The notes below the pieces were generated by a model, which had not been told where the DNA came from, did no database searches, and saw only the letters and a list, made by a program, of their open reading frames with translations. Made by a program: the position numbers and the translations under genes. Shown piece by piece: positions 9,352 through 18,075 of a DNA stretch of 64,000 bases (position 1 is the stretch's first letter; each line of letters opens with the position of its first letter). Source of the DNA: Sporomusa sp. KB1 (GTDB taxonomy: Bacteria; Bacillota; Negativicutes; Sporomusales; Sporomusaceae); assembly GCF_007830295.1 (NCBI RefSeq), contig NZ_VLKC01000002.1, positions 3,474,770-3,538,769 on the forward strand, given 5' to 3'.

Positions 9352-10359
9352 ATGGAAACAAGACCTGTAATTTATGATCCTAATGGTAAGCCAAGAGAAA
9401 TTTACAGTGGCGTTCCATCTTTTTTAGGGCTGCCGGTGGCAAAAAGTAAAGAGGATTTAAAAAATTATGATTTCGCTATTTTAGGTGTTCCCTGGGAAGG
9501 TGGATGCACTTATGGAGGATATTCTTCTTGCGTAATAGCACCTAAAACAATTCGGTCCGTATCATCAAGATATACCGGCTATTTACCAGATTATGATATT
9601 GATACGTTTGATAGTTTAACTGGCTGTGATTATGGTGATACGGTAGTACAGAATGGAAATTATGAATTAACTTTTAACTCGATACGAGAAAAATATGCGG
9701 ATATTATCGAAGGCGGACAAATTCCAATTGTGTTTGGAGGAGATCATTCGATAGCCTATCCTCTTATCCAGACCCTGGCAAAAAAGCATAAAAAAAGAGT
9801 CGGTGTAATTCATTTTGATGCTCATTTAGATAATTATCCGGCATTTGGTGATGATTTATATTCTAGGTGTTCACCATTTAATCGATTGTATCAGGATGAA
9901 AATATGGATCCGACTAAAATCGTTCATATCGGTATTCGGGGAGCAAGAAATCATCCACAAGAACGTAAGGAAGCTCGTAAATATGGCGCAGCGGTGATTA
10001 CTGCCAAAGAGATAAAGGAAACTGGTTATATGGCTTCCATAAAAAAAGCCTTGTCAATTGCTCAGAAGGATACCGATGTCTTATATGTAACGGTATGTTC
10101 CGATGTATTGGATGGAGCTTTCAATCCACAAGGACCGATAGATCCCTGCGGCTTAACTTCATTTGAATTGGCTATGATGGTGAATGAGTGCGCCTATGCC
10201 GGTGCATGTTCCTTTGATTTTGTAGAAATTTATCCGGAAACTTCCGGTGCACATGTTTCAGCCCATACTGGTACCTGTTTAGCCTTGTATTTTATGAATG
10301 GTGTAGCCAGAAATCGTTTAGAGAAAAATCAAAAATTAAATAATTGTTCTAATTATTGA
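9352..10359 (+). CDS. Ureohydrolase family protein (agmatinase/guanidino hydrolase-like), altered metal site
   Basis: A 335-residue arginase/agmatinase-family protein; these enzymes use two metal ions to hydrolyse guanidino groups to urea plus an amine. Ligand motifs are seen as GGDHS (H132) and FDAHLD (D156, H158, D160). The third motif, usually SxDxDxxDP, reads TVCSDVLDGAF: the first aspartate is C249, while D251 is kept. The ATG at 9352 has GGTGAGG before it; the frame runs back to TTG 9325. It ends the transporter operon, so its substrate is probably the imported compound or a breakdown product. Whether it is an active guanidino hydrolase is uncertain given the Cys substitution. Confidence 0.75.
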   Translation: METRPVIYDPNGKPREIYSGVPSFLGLPVAKSKEDLKNYDFAILGVPWEGGCTYGGYSSCVIAPKTIRSVSSRYTGYLPDYDIDTFDSLTGCDYGDTVVQNGNYELTFNSIREKYADIIEGGQIPIVFGGDHSIAYPLIQTLAKKHKKRVGVIHFDAHLDNYPAFGDDLYSRCSPFNRLYQDENMDPTKIVHIGIRGARNHPQERKEARKYGAAVITAKEIKETGYMASIKKALSIAQKDTDVLYVTVCSDVLDGAFNPQGPIDPCGLTSFELAMMVNECAYAGACSFDFVEIYPETSGAHVSAHTGTCLALYFMNGVARNRLEKNQKLNNCSNY

Positions 10360-10414
10360 TTTATCAAATTTCCAAGCTGTAGGGCGCAAGTTCGGATCTG
10401 TTGCCTGCTCAGTA

Positions 10415-10454
10415 AAATAAATCCTTCCAGGCATTTGCCAGGAAGGATTTATTT
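10415..10454. terminator. Rho-independent terminator after the ureohydrolase operon
   Basis: A long stem: 14 perfect pairs (AAATAAATCCTTCC with GGAAGGATTTATTT) plus GGCA/TGCC near the loop. A/T runs flank both sides, so it could act in both directions between the convergent operons. Confidence 0.8.
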
Positions 10455-10466
10455 GCAAGTGATATG

Positions 10467-10525
10467 CTCCCCTTAAAGGAACAGTTGAAATAATAAAAAC
10501 TGTCTCCTTTAAGGGGAGTTTTTAT
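10467..10525 (+). terminator. Second strong hairpin before the convergent response regulator
   Basis: CTCCCCTTAAAGGA plus CAGTT pair with AACTGT and TCCTTTAAGGGGAG around an A-rich loop, followed by TTTTTATT. This gives tandem hairpins in 110 bases between convergent genes. Confidence 0.7.
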
Positions 10526-10546
10526 TATGAGGGGATACAGTTAATT

Positions 10547-11236
10547 CTAAATTACAAACTTATAGCCTACTCCCCGGAGGGTTTGAATAAAAGAAAACTG
10601 AGAATCTGTTCGTTTGATTTTTTCCCGTAATCGGCTTATTAAAACTGTAACAGTATCTTCGTTTCCTACGTAATCATTCTGCCATATTTGGTATAGCAAT
10701 TGTTTTCGCGTAAATACTTTGTTGGGGTGTTTTACCATAAACCATAAGATATCGAATTCTTTAGCGGTTAGTTCAATAGGATGATCATCCAAGTATACTT
10801 CCCGGGATGTAGGATTGATAGTTAATCCATTATGACTGTAGCTCGAGCCGTCAATACTTGACGAATGGTTTTCCTCTTTAGTACGCCGAAGGATAGCTTT
10901 TACTCTTAGGCACAGTTCGATTGGGCTAAATGGTTTTGTTAAATAGTCATCAACGCCCAAATTGAATCCTAGAATTTTATCTACCTCTTGATTTCTAACA
11001 GAGAGGATGATGATTGGTATAGAAGAGGTTTCGCGAATGGTCCGACATACCTGGAAACCATCCACTTTAGGCAGCGCAAGATCAAGGATAATTAAGTCAT
11101 AGTCCTGGCGTTGAAATTGCTCAATGGCTTGCTGACCATCAAGGGCAGTGGTAACTTCATAGCCTTCTCGCGTTAGACAATGTTCAATAATTCTCAAGAT
11201 TTTTGGTTCGTCATCTATAACCAAAATTGTAGGCAC
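10547..11236 (-). CDS. OmpR/PhoB-type response regulator
   Basis: A 229-residue regulator: receiver domain with the acidic pocket DDE (D8, D9) and phospho-acceptor D52 (LIILDLALP), then a winged-helix trans_reg_C domain from about residue 130 (SREVYLDDHPIELTAKEFDILWFMV...LRGVGYKF). It is transcribed just after, and away from, no other gene than its kinase, which starts 44 bases upstream. The pair faces the CODH/ACS genes across a long intergenic region, so that region is a reasonable target, though this is only position-based. Confidence 0.93.
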   Translation of the reverse strand: MPTILVIDDEPKILRIIEHCLTREGYEVTTALDGQQAIEQFQRQDYDLIILDLALPKVDGFQVCRTIRETSSIPIIILSVRNQEVDKILGFNLGVDDYLTKPFSPIELCLRVKAILRRTKEENHSSSIDGSSYSHNGLTINPTSREVYLDDHPIELTAKEFDILWFMVKHPNKVFTRKQLLYQIWQNDYVGNEDTVTVLISRLREKIKRTDSQFSFIQTLRGVGYKFVI

Positions 11237-11279
11237 CAGAATCGCCCCTTTTTTGATATATCAGTAATTTAAAGATAAA

Positions 11280-12944
11280 TTAAGCTTCAGTTGGGATTTG
11301 TTGTATCGGTAAGGTAAAGTAGAAAGTGCTTCCCTTTCCAAGTGTACTTTCTACCCCAATGATTCCACCATGAAGTTCGATCAGATGTTTAGTGATTGCC
11401 AAGCCTAAGCCTGTTCCTCCATATTCCTTGGTTGTTCCGGAATCGACTTGGAAAAATTTATCGAAGATAAATGCAAGATCGTCTTTGGACAGTCCCTTTC
11501 CAGTATCCTTTACAGATACCAATAGCTTCTCCTCATCGTCCAGATAACTAACTTTTAAATGAATACTTCCACCAGCTGGTGTAAACTTTACGGCGTTGGA
11601 TAATAAATTCATTATGATTTGCTTTACTTTATTTTTATCAGCTTGAATTACTGGGAGTTCATTAGATATTTCAGTAGTAAGAGTCAAACCGGCTCTGCTG
11701 GTTAGCGGTTGGAAAATTCGTTCCAATACTGCAGTAATTTCAGTTATATCGAAGACAACAGGATGAAGAAGCAATTTTCCTTTCGCCACTTTTGACAAAT
11801 CCAATATATCTCTAATTAAATCCAGTAGATGGTGGGCACTTTGATAGATGTCGTATACATATTCTGTTACTTCTTGTTTTTCTGTTCCGTATTCCAGGAT
11901 GATTTCAGCATAGGCAATCATCGCTGTAAGCGGCGTTTGCAGTTCATGACTCATAGTAGCAATAAACTCGGATTTAACTTCGCTCACTTCGGCCAATTTT
12001 CTATTAATATCTTGTAATTGTTGTTGATGTGCTTGCAGGACTTGGTATGCTGAAGCTAATTCGTTTGTTCGCTCACTAACTTTGTTTTCTAGATTATCGT
12101 GCAGTTCTTTAAGGTTCATAGCCATAGATTGAAAGTTATCATACAGAGTTTGGATTTCGAAGTTTCCTATTACTCGCGGGTCACGAACCTCTAGATCGCC
12201 CTGACCAATTTTTTGTACTAGCGCTGTCATGTATTCGAGGGGTTTAACGAAATTTTTTCGGATAAGAAGGTAGGTTATAGAAGTCAGAGTCAGCCAAAGT
12301 GCAAACATGGCCAGCAAGCGGCCGGTAAGCATCTTTTGGTAATTAGCTTCCATTTGTTCCATTGGCGCTACAATACTTATTGCTCCGGCGAAATCTCCTA
12401 TTTTCAAGCCTTCTTTAGGGAAACCGGCGATGTCTGGTTGCCCCGCGGGTTCACCATGGCAGGCTAAACAGCTACTGTCATAGTATAAAGGGCGCATGTA
12501 ACGAAAGACTTTTTTCTCGTTCAGTGTATCAACAGCCCATTCTTCATCAAGGTTTCTATCACCTGACAGTTTTTTTAGCATTTCAACTTCAAATTTATCT
12601 GGCGAGTTTTGGGGATTTCGTACAGTTAAGTTAGTTTGCTTGAAAGTATATCCCATTGTACCGTTAAACAATTCAGATATGCCCCGAATAGCAACAGATG
12701 GATTAAGATTTTTAAAATGCAGGGCACCATTTTGGTCTTTGTTGATTAACTCCTGCTTTTGGGCGATGAAAGTCCGGGTATAAAGTAAGGAGTTAGCCAG
12801 TACCGCAGTGCTTTTATGTAAATCCTCTAACGCTTGCTGGCGTTGGACATAACTATCCCAGGCCAGATAAAGTAACATTAATATAGTAATAGTTGTAGTT
12901 AGAAATATCATAATTTGGGTGTTAAGGCGCGTTCGGTTCAGCAT
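11280..12944 (-). CDS. Membrane sensor histidine kinase with c-type haem motif (DUF3365/Tll0287-like sensor)
   Basis: A 554-residue kinase. Order: TM1 about residues 12-29; an extracytoplasmic sensor resembling the Tll0287-like/DUF3365 domain with CLACH at 159-163, a single c-type haem attachment motif; TM2 about 206-225; HAMP; a coiled-coil linker; HisKA with H333 (ATMSHELQTPL); HATPase_c with DTGKGLSKDDLAFIFDKFF and GGTGLGLAITKH. Such haem domains are proposed to sense redox state or diatomic gases. Haem attachment would need the Ccm system encoded at 56.3-60.8 kb. Operon with the OmpR-type regulator. Its place beside CODH/ACS makes CO, NO or redox a plausible signal, but this is inference. 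Confidence 0.9.
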   Translation of the reverse strand: MLNRTRLNTQIMIFLTTTITILMLLYLAWDSYVQRQQALEDLHKSTAVLANSLLYTRTFIAQKQELINKDQNGALHFKNLNPSVAIRGISELFNGTMGYTFKQTNLTVRNPQNSPDKFEVEMLKKLSGDRNLDEEWAVDTLNEKKVFRYMRPLYYDSSCLACHGEPAGQPDIAGFPKEGLKIGDFAGAISIVAPMEQMEANYQKMLTGRLLAMFALWLTLTSITYLLIRKNFVKPLEYMTALVQKIGQGDLEVRDPRVIGNFEIQTLYDNFQSMAMNLKELHDNLENKVSERTNELASAYQVLQAHQQQLQDINRKLAEVSEVKSEFIATMSHELQTPLTAMIAYAEIILEYGTEKQEVTEYVYDIYQSAHHLLDLIRDILDLSKVAKGKLLLHPVVFDITEITAVLERIFQPLTSRAGLTLTTEISNELPVIQADKNKVKQIIMNLLSNAVKFTPAGGSIHLKVSYLDDEEKLLVSVKDTGKGLSKDDLAFIFDKFFQVDSGTTKEYGGTGLGLAITKHLIELHGGIIGVESTLGKGSTFYFTLPIQQIPTEA

Positions 12945-12969
12945 TTTTTGCCACCTTTGGATATGTACC

Positions 12970-13007
12970 TAATAAATAAAGCTTTTCCGGAATTGCCCGA
13001 AAAAGCT
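12970..13007 (-). terminator. Terminator-like hairpin in the leader of the haem-motif kinase
   Basis: Read on the minus strand, AGCTTTTTCGG and CCGGAAAAGCT (one mismatch) form an 11-position stem followed by TTTATTTATT, 26 bases before the kinase start codon. A terminator inside a leader suggests attenuation. Confidence 0.5.
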
Positions 13008-13157
13008 AACTAAACAGAATAGGTAAGTTTGGTTTCAGGCCAGCAACCAATTCTATCAATATTGACAATACCTGTACGTAACTATGATGCCCATATCTTA
13101 GCAGAGGCTGAGTCAATAGTCAATGACCAGCTGCCCTTCCTATCTTCTGTTTAGCTA
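13007..13157 (-). promoter_or_regulatory. Candidate structured leader element upstream of the kinase
   Basis: Segments 13007-13023 and 13139-13157 are complementary over about 17 pairs (one mismatch, a 2-base bulge) and enclose about 115 bases. On the minus strand this closed element runs directly into the terminator-like hairpin at 13007-12970 and then the kinase gene, an arrangement like a riboswitch. I do not recognise the class. A small transposed element with terminal inverted repeats is the main alternative. Confidence 0.35.
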
Positions 13158-13262
13158 AATGTAAGATTGAGTAATGATTGGTTAAGGGAAATAATACCTA
13201 ACTTTTATATTTTGTTTTGCATCTGTTACGCTTAGGGAAAGTTTAATGAAATAAAGTTTGTG

Positions 13263-13268
13263 TATAAT
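13263..13268 (+). promoter_or_regulatory. Possible -10 element ahead of the cooS leader
   Basis: TATAAT at 13263-13268 is a perfect -10 match, but the -35 region 17 bases before (TTTAAT) is weak. If used, the cooS transcript would carry a leader of more than 600 bases. Confidence 0.3.
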
Positions 13269-13411
13269 TTAACTAACTTAAATATGCTTACTATCCCGGG
13301 TATTGAGTATATGAGAGTAATCTCTAAAGGGGGTATAAACTCAAGGATTTTTGCACATCACGTCGATTTGTCCATTCCTATGTTCACCAGGGTTCAAAAA
13401 ATTTTTACCCA

Positions 13412-13471
13412 GTGTTAATGGTTTTCAGTTGCCTATTAACACATCAGAGTTAATATGAGGATAATAACTCT
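13412..13471 (+). promoter_or_regulatory. Overlapping alternative hairpins in the cooS upstream region
   Basis: Three stems share bases: GTGTTAAT/ATTAACAC (13412-13419 with 13435-13442), TATTAAC/GTTAATA (13434-13440 with 13449-13455) and AGAGTTA/TAACTCT (13446-13452 with 13465-13471). They cannot all form together, which is what a switching leader would look like. The last has AGGA in its loop. Confidence 0.35.
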
Positions 13472-13517
13472 CCCGAATGAGAAAACCGCCAACTGCGTTT
13501 CTTTGATTTGGTCATAA

Positions 13518-13721
13518 GTATGCTAAGTTACTATCGTTAGGAGCCGATAGTGACTCAGTATGCAGGGGTGTACCATTTTCAGCAATTTTGGCAACAACAT
13601 CATGTTTAGCAAGGTACTGCCGTGGAGCCGGCAGTACCTTGCCATATAACCGTTGTAATGTATTCAGAAGTTATTGCAGCACATGTTGAGGTACTGACAG
13701 TCGGAGCCAGTATCTCAACAT
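13518..13721 (+). promoter_or_regulatory. Three related hairpins with GGAGC-ended loops upstream of cooS
   Basis: Hairpin 1 (13518-13563) has a 19-position stem with three G-U pairs and one mismatch. Hairpin 2 (13609-13642) has 14 perfect pairs. Hairpin 3 (13683-13721) has 14 pairs with one G-U. Each loop ends in GGAGC, and the arms share a common pattern (AGKTACT...AGTAnCT). They lie 190-395 bases before the cooS start. Repeated hairpins with GGA in the loop resemble CsrA/RsmA-type binding arrays, but I know of no described class at this place. Confidence 0.5.
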
Positions 13722-13912
13722 ATGTGGTATGCCTTGGTGATCGATTAGTACCCTTTAGAAAGTGACCTGTGATCTCAATTGGATTATGGTTATTGTGAAA
13801 AAACTAGTTAAGTGCTAACAAAGGCACTGGATAGATACGTAATGTAAAATGGATTAGCTAATAGATAGTTGATAATTGATATCCAATGATGGAATATATG
13901 GGGGTAAAGAAA

Positions 13913-15856
13913 ATGTCCGAATTTGAAAAATATACGATTGATATAGCGGCTCATCCCATGCTGGATAGAGCGAAAGAGCTAGGATTTCTAACTACTTTTG
14001 ATAGAGCGAAAGCGCAAGAACCACGTTGTACTTTCGGTAATACCGGTATTTGCTGCCGTATTTGTCTGCAAGGCCCTTGCCGTATACTGCCGAAGAAACC
14101 AGGCGGCAACAAAGGTATCTGTGGTGCACGTGATTACACTATCGTTGCCCGTAACACGGTTCGTTATATTGCTGGCGGTGCTGCCGCTCACTCCGATCAT
14201 GGCCGCGAAATTTCTGAAGCTCTTTTGCATACGGCCGAAGGTCATTTCAAAGATTATCAAATTGCTGATACTAACAAGCTTATGTATGTGGCTAAAAATA
14301 TCGGTGTTGAAACCGAAGGCCGTGAAATAAATGCTATTGCTAAAGAGGTTGCTAATGCTGCACTGGATGAATATAGGCGCATTGATGAAAATGAAGAAGT
14401 TACCTGGCTGAAATCGTATATCCCTGAGAACACTCTTACTATTTGGCGTAAAACAACGATTATGCCTACTGGTATCAATCTTAGTCTGGCAAAATTACTG
14501 CATCAAACCCATGTTGGTAATGATAGTGACCCAATTAATATTACCTTTGGTGGTCTGAAGGCTGCACTATGTGACCTTGATGGATCACATCTTGCTACTG
14601 ATTTATCTGATATTCTTTTTGGTACTGGCGTACCTGTAGTAACGGAAGCTAATCTGGGTGCTATCAAAGCTGATAAAGTGAATATTGCCGTTCATGGCCA
14701 TAATCCGTTGCTTTCGCAAATGGTTGTTAAAGCTGCCAAAGAAATGCAGGAAGAAGCTAAAGCTGCCGGCGCAGCAGGCATCAACCTTGTTGGTATCTGC
14801 TGTACCGGTAACGAAGTTCTTATGCGTGAAGGTGTTGCTATTGCCACTAACTTTGCTACCCAAGAATTAGCAGTTTTGACAGGCGCTATGGATGCTATGG
14901 TTGTTGATGTTCAGTGTATTATGCCAAGCTTACGTTCAGTAGCTGAATGTTTCCAGACTAAGATTGTTACCACTTCGCCAATCATGAAAATTCCTGGATC
15001 TTACCATTATGGGTTTGATGAAGCTCATGCCATGGATAGTGCGAAAGAAATCATTCGCTTGGCAATTGACGCGTATAAACAACGTGATCAAGCGATAGTT
15101 AACATTCCTAATGTTACAAATAAAGTTGTTGCAGGCTTCAGTCTTGAGGCTATGCTCAATATCTTCAAGAAAGTTAACCCGGAACATCCGTTGCGGGTTA
15201 TCGCAGATGCTATCGAAGCTGGTGAAATTAAAGGCGTTGCTGCTCTTATTGGGTGTAATAACCGAAAAGTTACCCATAACTACAACCACACCATCATCGC
15301 TCAAGAATTAGCTGAAAATGATGTATTGTTGCTCGCCGGCGGCTGCTCTGCCCAGGCTCACGCTCTGTCCGGGATGATGAATGGCGAAGCTGTACAGAAA
15401 TATGCTGGTGAGGGTCTGAAGAAATTTTTTGCTCGCCTGAATGCAGTATCAGGTTTAACTGAAGATCTGCCTTTGATGTTCCATATGGGCTCTTGCGTTG
15501 ATTATAGCCGCATGCAGCTTTTTGCTAATCTGTTAGCAGCAGAAATGGGCTTAGATCTTGCCGAACTTCCTTATGCAGTCAGTGCTCCGGAAGCTATGTC
15601 TGAAAAGGCTGTTGCTATTGGTTCGTGGAATGTTTGCTGCGGTAATCCTATGCATGTTGGTGTTAACGGTCCTACTGTCGGCAGCCAACTTGTTGATGAT
15701 GTTGTTACCAAAATTGCGGAAGATGTATTTGGTGGATTTTTCTTTTGGGAACCAGATCCCCATAAAGCTTCGGCTAGAATGATCGACATTCTCAAAGAAC
15801 GTAATTGGAAAAATGTTATGCGTAAAAAAGCCCGTGATGCCAAAGCAGCTAACTAA
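13913..15856 (+). CDS. cooS: Anaerobic carbon monoxide dehydrogenase catalytic subunit (CooS/AcsA)
   Basis: A 647-residue Ni-Fe CO dehydrogenase, which interconverts CO and CO2 with ferredoxin. D- and B-cluster ligands are visible at C39, C47, C48, C51, C56 and C70, matching the numbering of the known enzymes and supporting the ATG at 13913 (GGGGG upstream) over the longer frame from 13886. C-cluster ligand motifs follow: AVHGHNP, ICCTGNE, VDVQCIMPS, LIGCNNRK, GGCSAQAHA and HMGSCVDYSR. It is followed by acsB 80 bases later, so it most likely acts as the CODH subunit of the CODH/ACS complex of the Wood-Ljungdahl pathway. The corrinoid and methyltransferase genes are not in this window. Confidence 0.96.
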   Translation: MSEFEKYTIDIAAHPMLDRAKELGFLTTFDRAKAQEPRCTFGNTGICCRICLQGPCRILPKKPGGNKGICGARDYTIVARNTVRYIAGGAAAHSDHGREISEALLHTAEGHFKDYQIADTNKLMYVAKNIGVETEGREINAIAKEVANAALDEYRRIDENEEVTWLKSYIPENTLTIWRKTTIMPTGINLSLAKLLHQTHVGNDSDPINITFGGLKAALCDLDGSHLATDLSDILFGTGVPVVTEANLGAIKADKVNIAVHGHNPLLSQMVVKAAKEMQEEAKAAGAAGINLVGICCTGNEVLMREGVAIATNFATQELAVLTGAMDAMVVDVQCIMPSLRSVAECFQTKIVTTSPIMKIPGSYHYGFDEAHAMDSAKEIIRLAIDAYKQRDQAIVNIPNVTNKVVAGFSLEAMLNIFKKVNPEHPLRVIADAIEAGEIKGVAALIGCNNRKVTHNYNHTIIAQELAENDVLLLAGGCSAQAHALSGMMNGEAVQKYAGEGLKKFFARLNAVSGLTEDLPLMFHMGSCVDYSRMQLFANLLAAEMGLDLAELPYAVSAPEAMSEKAVAIGSWNVCCGNPMHVGVNGPTVGSQLVDDVVTKIAEDVFGGFFFWEPDPHKASARMIDILKERNWKNVMRKKARDAKAAN

Positions 15857-15935
15857 TCACTGTTTCGGACTATATTATTAACTATCAATAGAAGATAATG
15901 AGAATTTGACTCTATGAAGGAGGACGAAAAGCAAT

Positions 15936-18062
15936 ATGTCTATGGAGCTTTTTAAAGGCGCCTATGAAGGTGCTGTCACAGCTACCAGCTATGCAGAAAT
16001 TCTTCTGGCAAAAGCGATTAAGGAACACGGTGCTGATTGCCCGGTTAAATATCCTGATACTGCCTACAGACTGCCTGTAATCACTGCGCTGAGCGGTGAA
16101 GAAGTAAATACCATTGGTGATCTTGCTCCGATTCTTAACCGGATTCGTACCACCAATATTCGTGAAGAACTGAATTTAGAAAATGCGAAACTTAACGGTG
16201 AAGCTACCCTGTATGCTGCTGAAATTATCGAAGCCCTACGGTATATTAATGGTGCAAAACCTGATAAATTTCCGTACTGCGGTTTCGTCACTGATCCTAT
16301 TCTTCGTAAATTTGGCGTACCTTTGGTTGACCAGACAATTCCTGGTGTTGCCGTTATTGTTGGTAAAGGTAAAGACAGCAAATCCACTGCCAAACTGGTA
16401 AAAGAACTCCAGTCCAAAGGCATTATGATTTTCTTGGTTAACGAAGTAATTGAGCAATGTATTGAAGAAAACGTTAAAATTGGTTCTGAATTCATTACCT
16501 TCCCAGTTGGTAACTTTACCCAGGTTATCCATGCTGTTAACTTTGCTTTCCGGGCTGGTCTCGCTTTCGGCGGTATCCCTGCCGGTCAGCGTGAACGGGC
16601 TATAGAATATCAATTGAAACGCGTTTTCGCGTTTGTTATTCAGCTTGGGCCTAATGATGTTGTTAAAACTGCTGCTGAATTTGGTGCTATGTTCATGGGC
16701 TTCCCGACAGTTACCGATCAGCCGGTAGCCGAAGAAATTCCTGAGTGGTATCAATCTGAACCAGATTATGAAAAAATCGGCAAACTGGGTCTTGAGATCC
16801 GCGGCGTAAAAATTAAGATTGTTGATATTCCTGTACCTATCACTATTGGACCTGCTTTTGAAGGCGAAACCATCCGTAAAAAAGATGCCTGGGTTGAGTT
16901 CGGTGGCGGCCGTTCTACCAGCTTTGAGCTTGTCCGGATGGTTGGTGTTGATGAAGTTGAAGATGGTAAAATTGAAGTTATCGGACCAGAAATTGACGAG
17001 ATGCCGGAAGGCAGTGTCTTCCCACTTGGCTTTATGATTGATATCTATGGCCGTAAAATGCAGGAAGACTTTGAAGGCGTGCTCGAACGCCGTATCCACT
17101 ACAACCTTAACTATGGTGAAGGCTTGTGGCATGTAGCCCAACGTAATATGATGTGGGTGCGTATTGGTAAGAATGCCCATGATGTTGGCTTCAAAATCAA
17201 AGACTTTGGTGAAATCCTGCTTGCGAAATTCAAATCCGATTTCCCCGCGATTGTCGACCGTGTACAAGTTACCATTATTACCGATAAAGACGTTATTGAA
17301 GAAAAAATCAAAATCGCTATTGAAAAATATGCTACCCGTGATGCTCGTCTCAAAGGCCTTACTGATGATGTTGAAACATATTATTCTTGCCTGCTCTGTC
17401 AGTCCTTTGCACCAAACCATGTGTGCGTAGTATCGCCAGAACGCTTAGGTTTATGCGGTGCTGTTAGCTGGCTTGACGCCAAAGCTTCTAACGAAATTAA
17501 TCCTCTTGGCCCAAATCAGCCGATTGAAAAAGGGGAATGCCTTGATGCTGAAAAAGGTCAGTGGAAAAACCTTAATGACTTCATTTATGCTAATTCCCAC
17601 AACACGGTCGAAGCCGTAAACTTCTATACGCTTATGGAAAACCCAATGACATCTTGCGGTTGCTTCGAAGCCATTATGGCGATTTTGCCGCTGTGTAATG
17701 GTGTCATGATTACAACTCGTGAACATGCTGGCGAAACTCCTTGCGGCATGACCTTCTCCGCTTTGGCAGGTACTTGCGGTGGCGGTATGCAGACTCCTGG
17801 TTTCATGGGTCTCGGTCGTCGGTACATTACCAGTAAAAAGTTTATCAAAGCAGACGGCGGCCTTGCACGTCTTGTCTGGATGCCGAAAGAGCTCAAGGAA
17901 TTCTTAGGTCAAGACCTTATTGATGCTGCAGTAGCTGAAGGTCTGGGTGCAGATTTTGTTGATAAGATTGCTGATGAAACTGTTGGCATTAGCGAAGACG
18001 AAATCCTGCCATTCCTGGAAGAAAAACAACATCCTGCGCTCAAATTGGATTCTTTGATGTAA
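15936..18062 (+). CDS. acsB: Acetyl-CoA synthase subunit of CODH/ACS (AcsB)
   Basis: A 708-residue acetyl-CoA synthase alpha subunit, close to the usual 730. It joins CO (channelled from CODH), a methyl group from the corrinoid protein and CoA. A-cluster ligands are visible: CLLC (C485, C488), two further cysteines in HVCVVSPERLGLCGA, and the CGC motif at 574-576 that binds the proximal and distal nickel sites. A strong ribosome site (GAAGGAGG) precedes the ATG. The gap from cooS has no terminator, so the two are one operon; a strong terminator follows. Confidence 0.96.
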   Translation: MSMELFKGAYEGAVTATSYAEILLAKAIKEHGADCPVKYPDTAYRLPVITALSGEEVNTIGDLAPILNRIRTTNIREELNLENAKLNGEATLYAAEIIEALRYINGAKPDKFPYCGFVTDPILRKFGVPLVDQTIPGVAVIVGKGKDSKSTAKLVKELQSKGIMIFLVNEVIEQCIEENVKIGSEFITFPVGNFTQVIHAVNFAFRAGLAFGGIPAGQRERAIEYQLKRVFAFVIQLGPNDVVKTAAEFGAMFMGFPTVTDQPVAEEIPEWYQSEPDYEKIGKLGLEIRGVKIKIVDIPVPITIGPAFEGETIRKKDAWVEFGGGRSTSFELVRMVGVDEVEDGKIEVIGPEIDEMPEGSVFPLGFMIDIYGRKMQEDFEGVLERRIHYNLNYGEGLWHVAQRNMMWVRIGKNAHDVGFKIKDFGEILLAKFKSDFPAIVDRVQVTIITDKDVIEEKIKIAIEKYATRDARLKGLTDDVETYYSCLLCQSFAPNHVCVVSPERLGLCGAVSWLDAKASNEINPLGPNQPIEKGECLDAEKGQWKNLNDFIYANSHNTVEAVNFYTLMENPMTSCGCFEAIMAILPLCNGVMITTREHAGETPCGMTFSALAGTCGGGMQTPGFMGLGRRYITSKKFIKADGGLARLVWMPKELKEFLGQDLIDAAVAEGLGADFVDKIADETVGISEDEILPFLEEKQHPALKLDSLM

Positions 18063-18075
18063 GCGGAAGCTTACC

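Noticed and set aside
13609..13642. Perfect GCAAGGTACTGCCG hairpin read as a plain terminator
   Set aside because: No T tract follows and two related hairpins lie beside it, so a regulatory array fits better.
13518..13721. CRISPR-like or integron attC array
   Set aside because: Only three copies, unequal stems and spacing, no spacers of constant length, and no cas or integrase gene nearby.
16236..17420. Minus-strand frame of 394 codons inside acsB
   Set aside because: It lies wholly opposite a well-supported gene, has no ribosome site and its composition is that of a codon-bias shadow.
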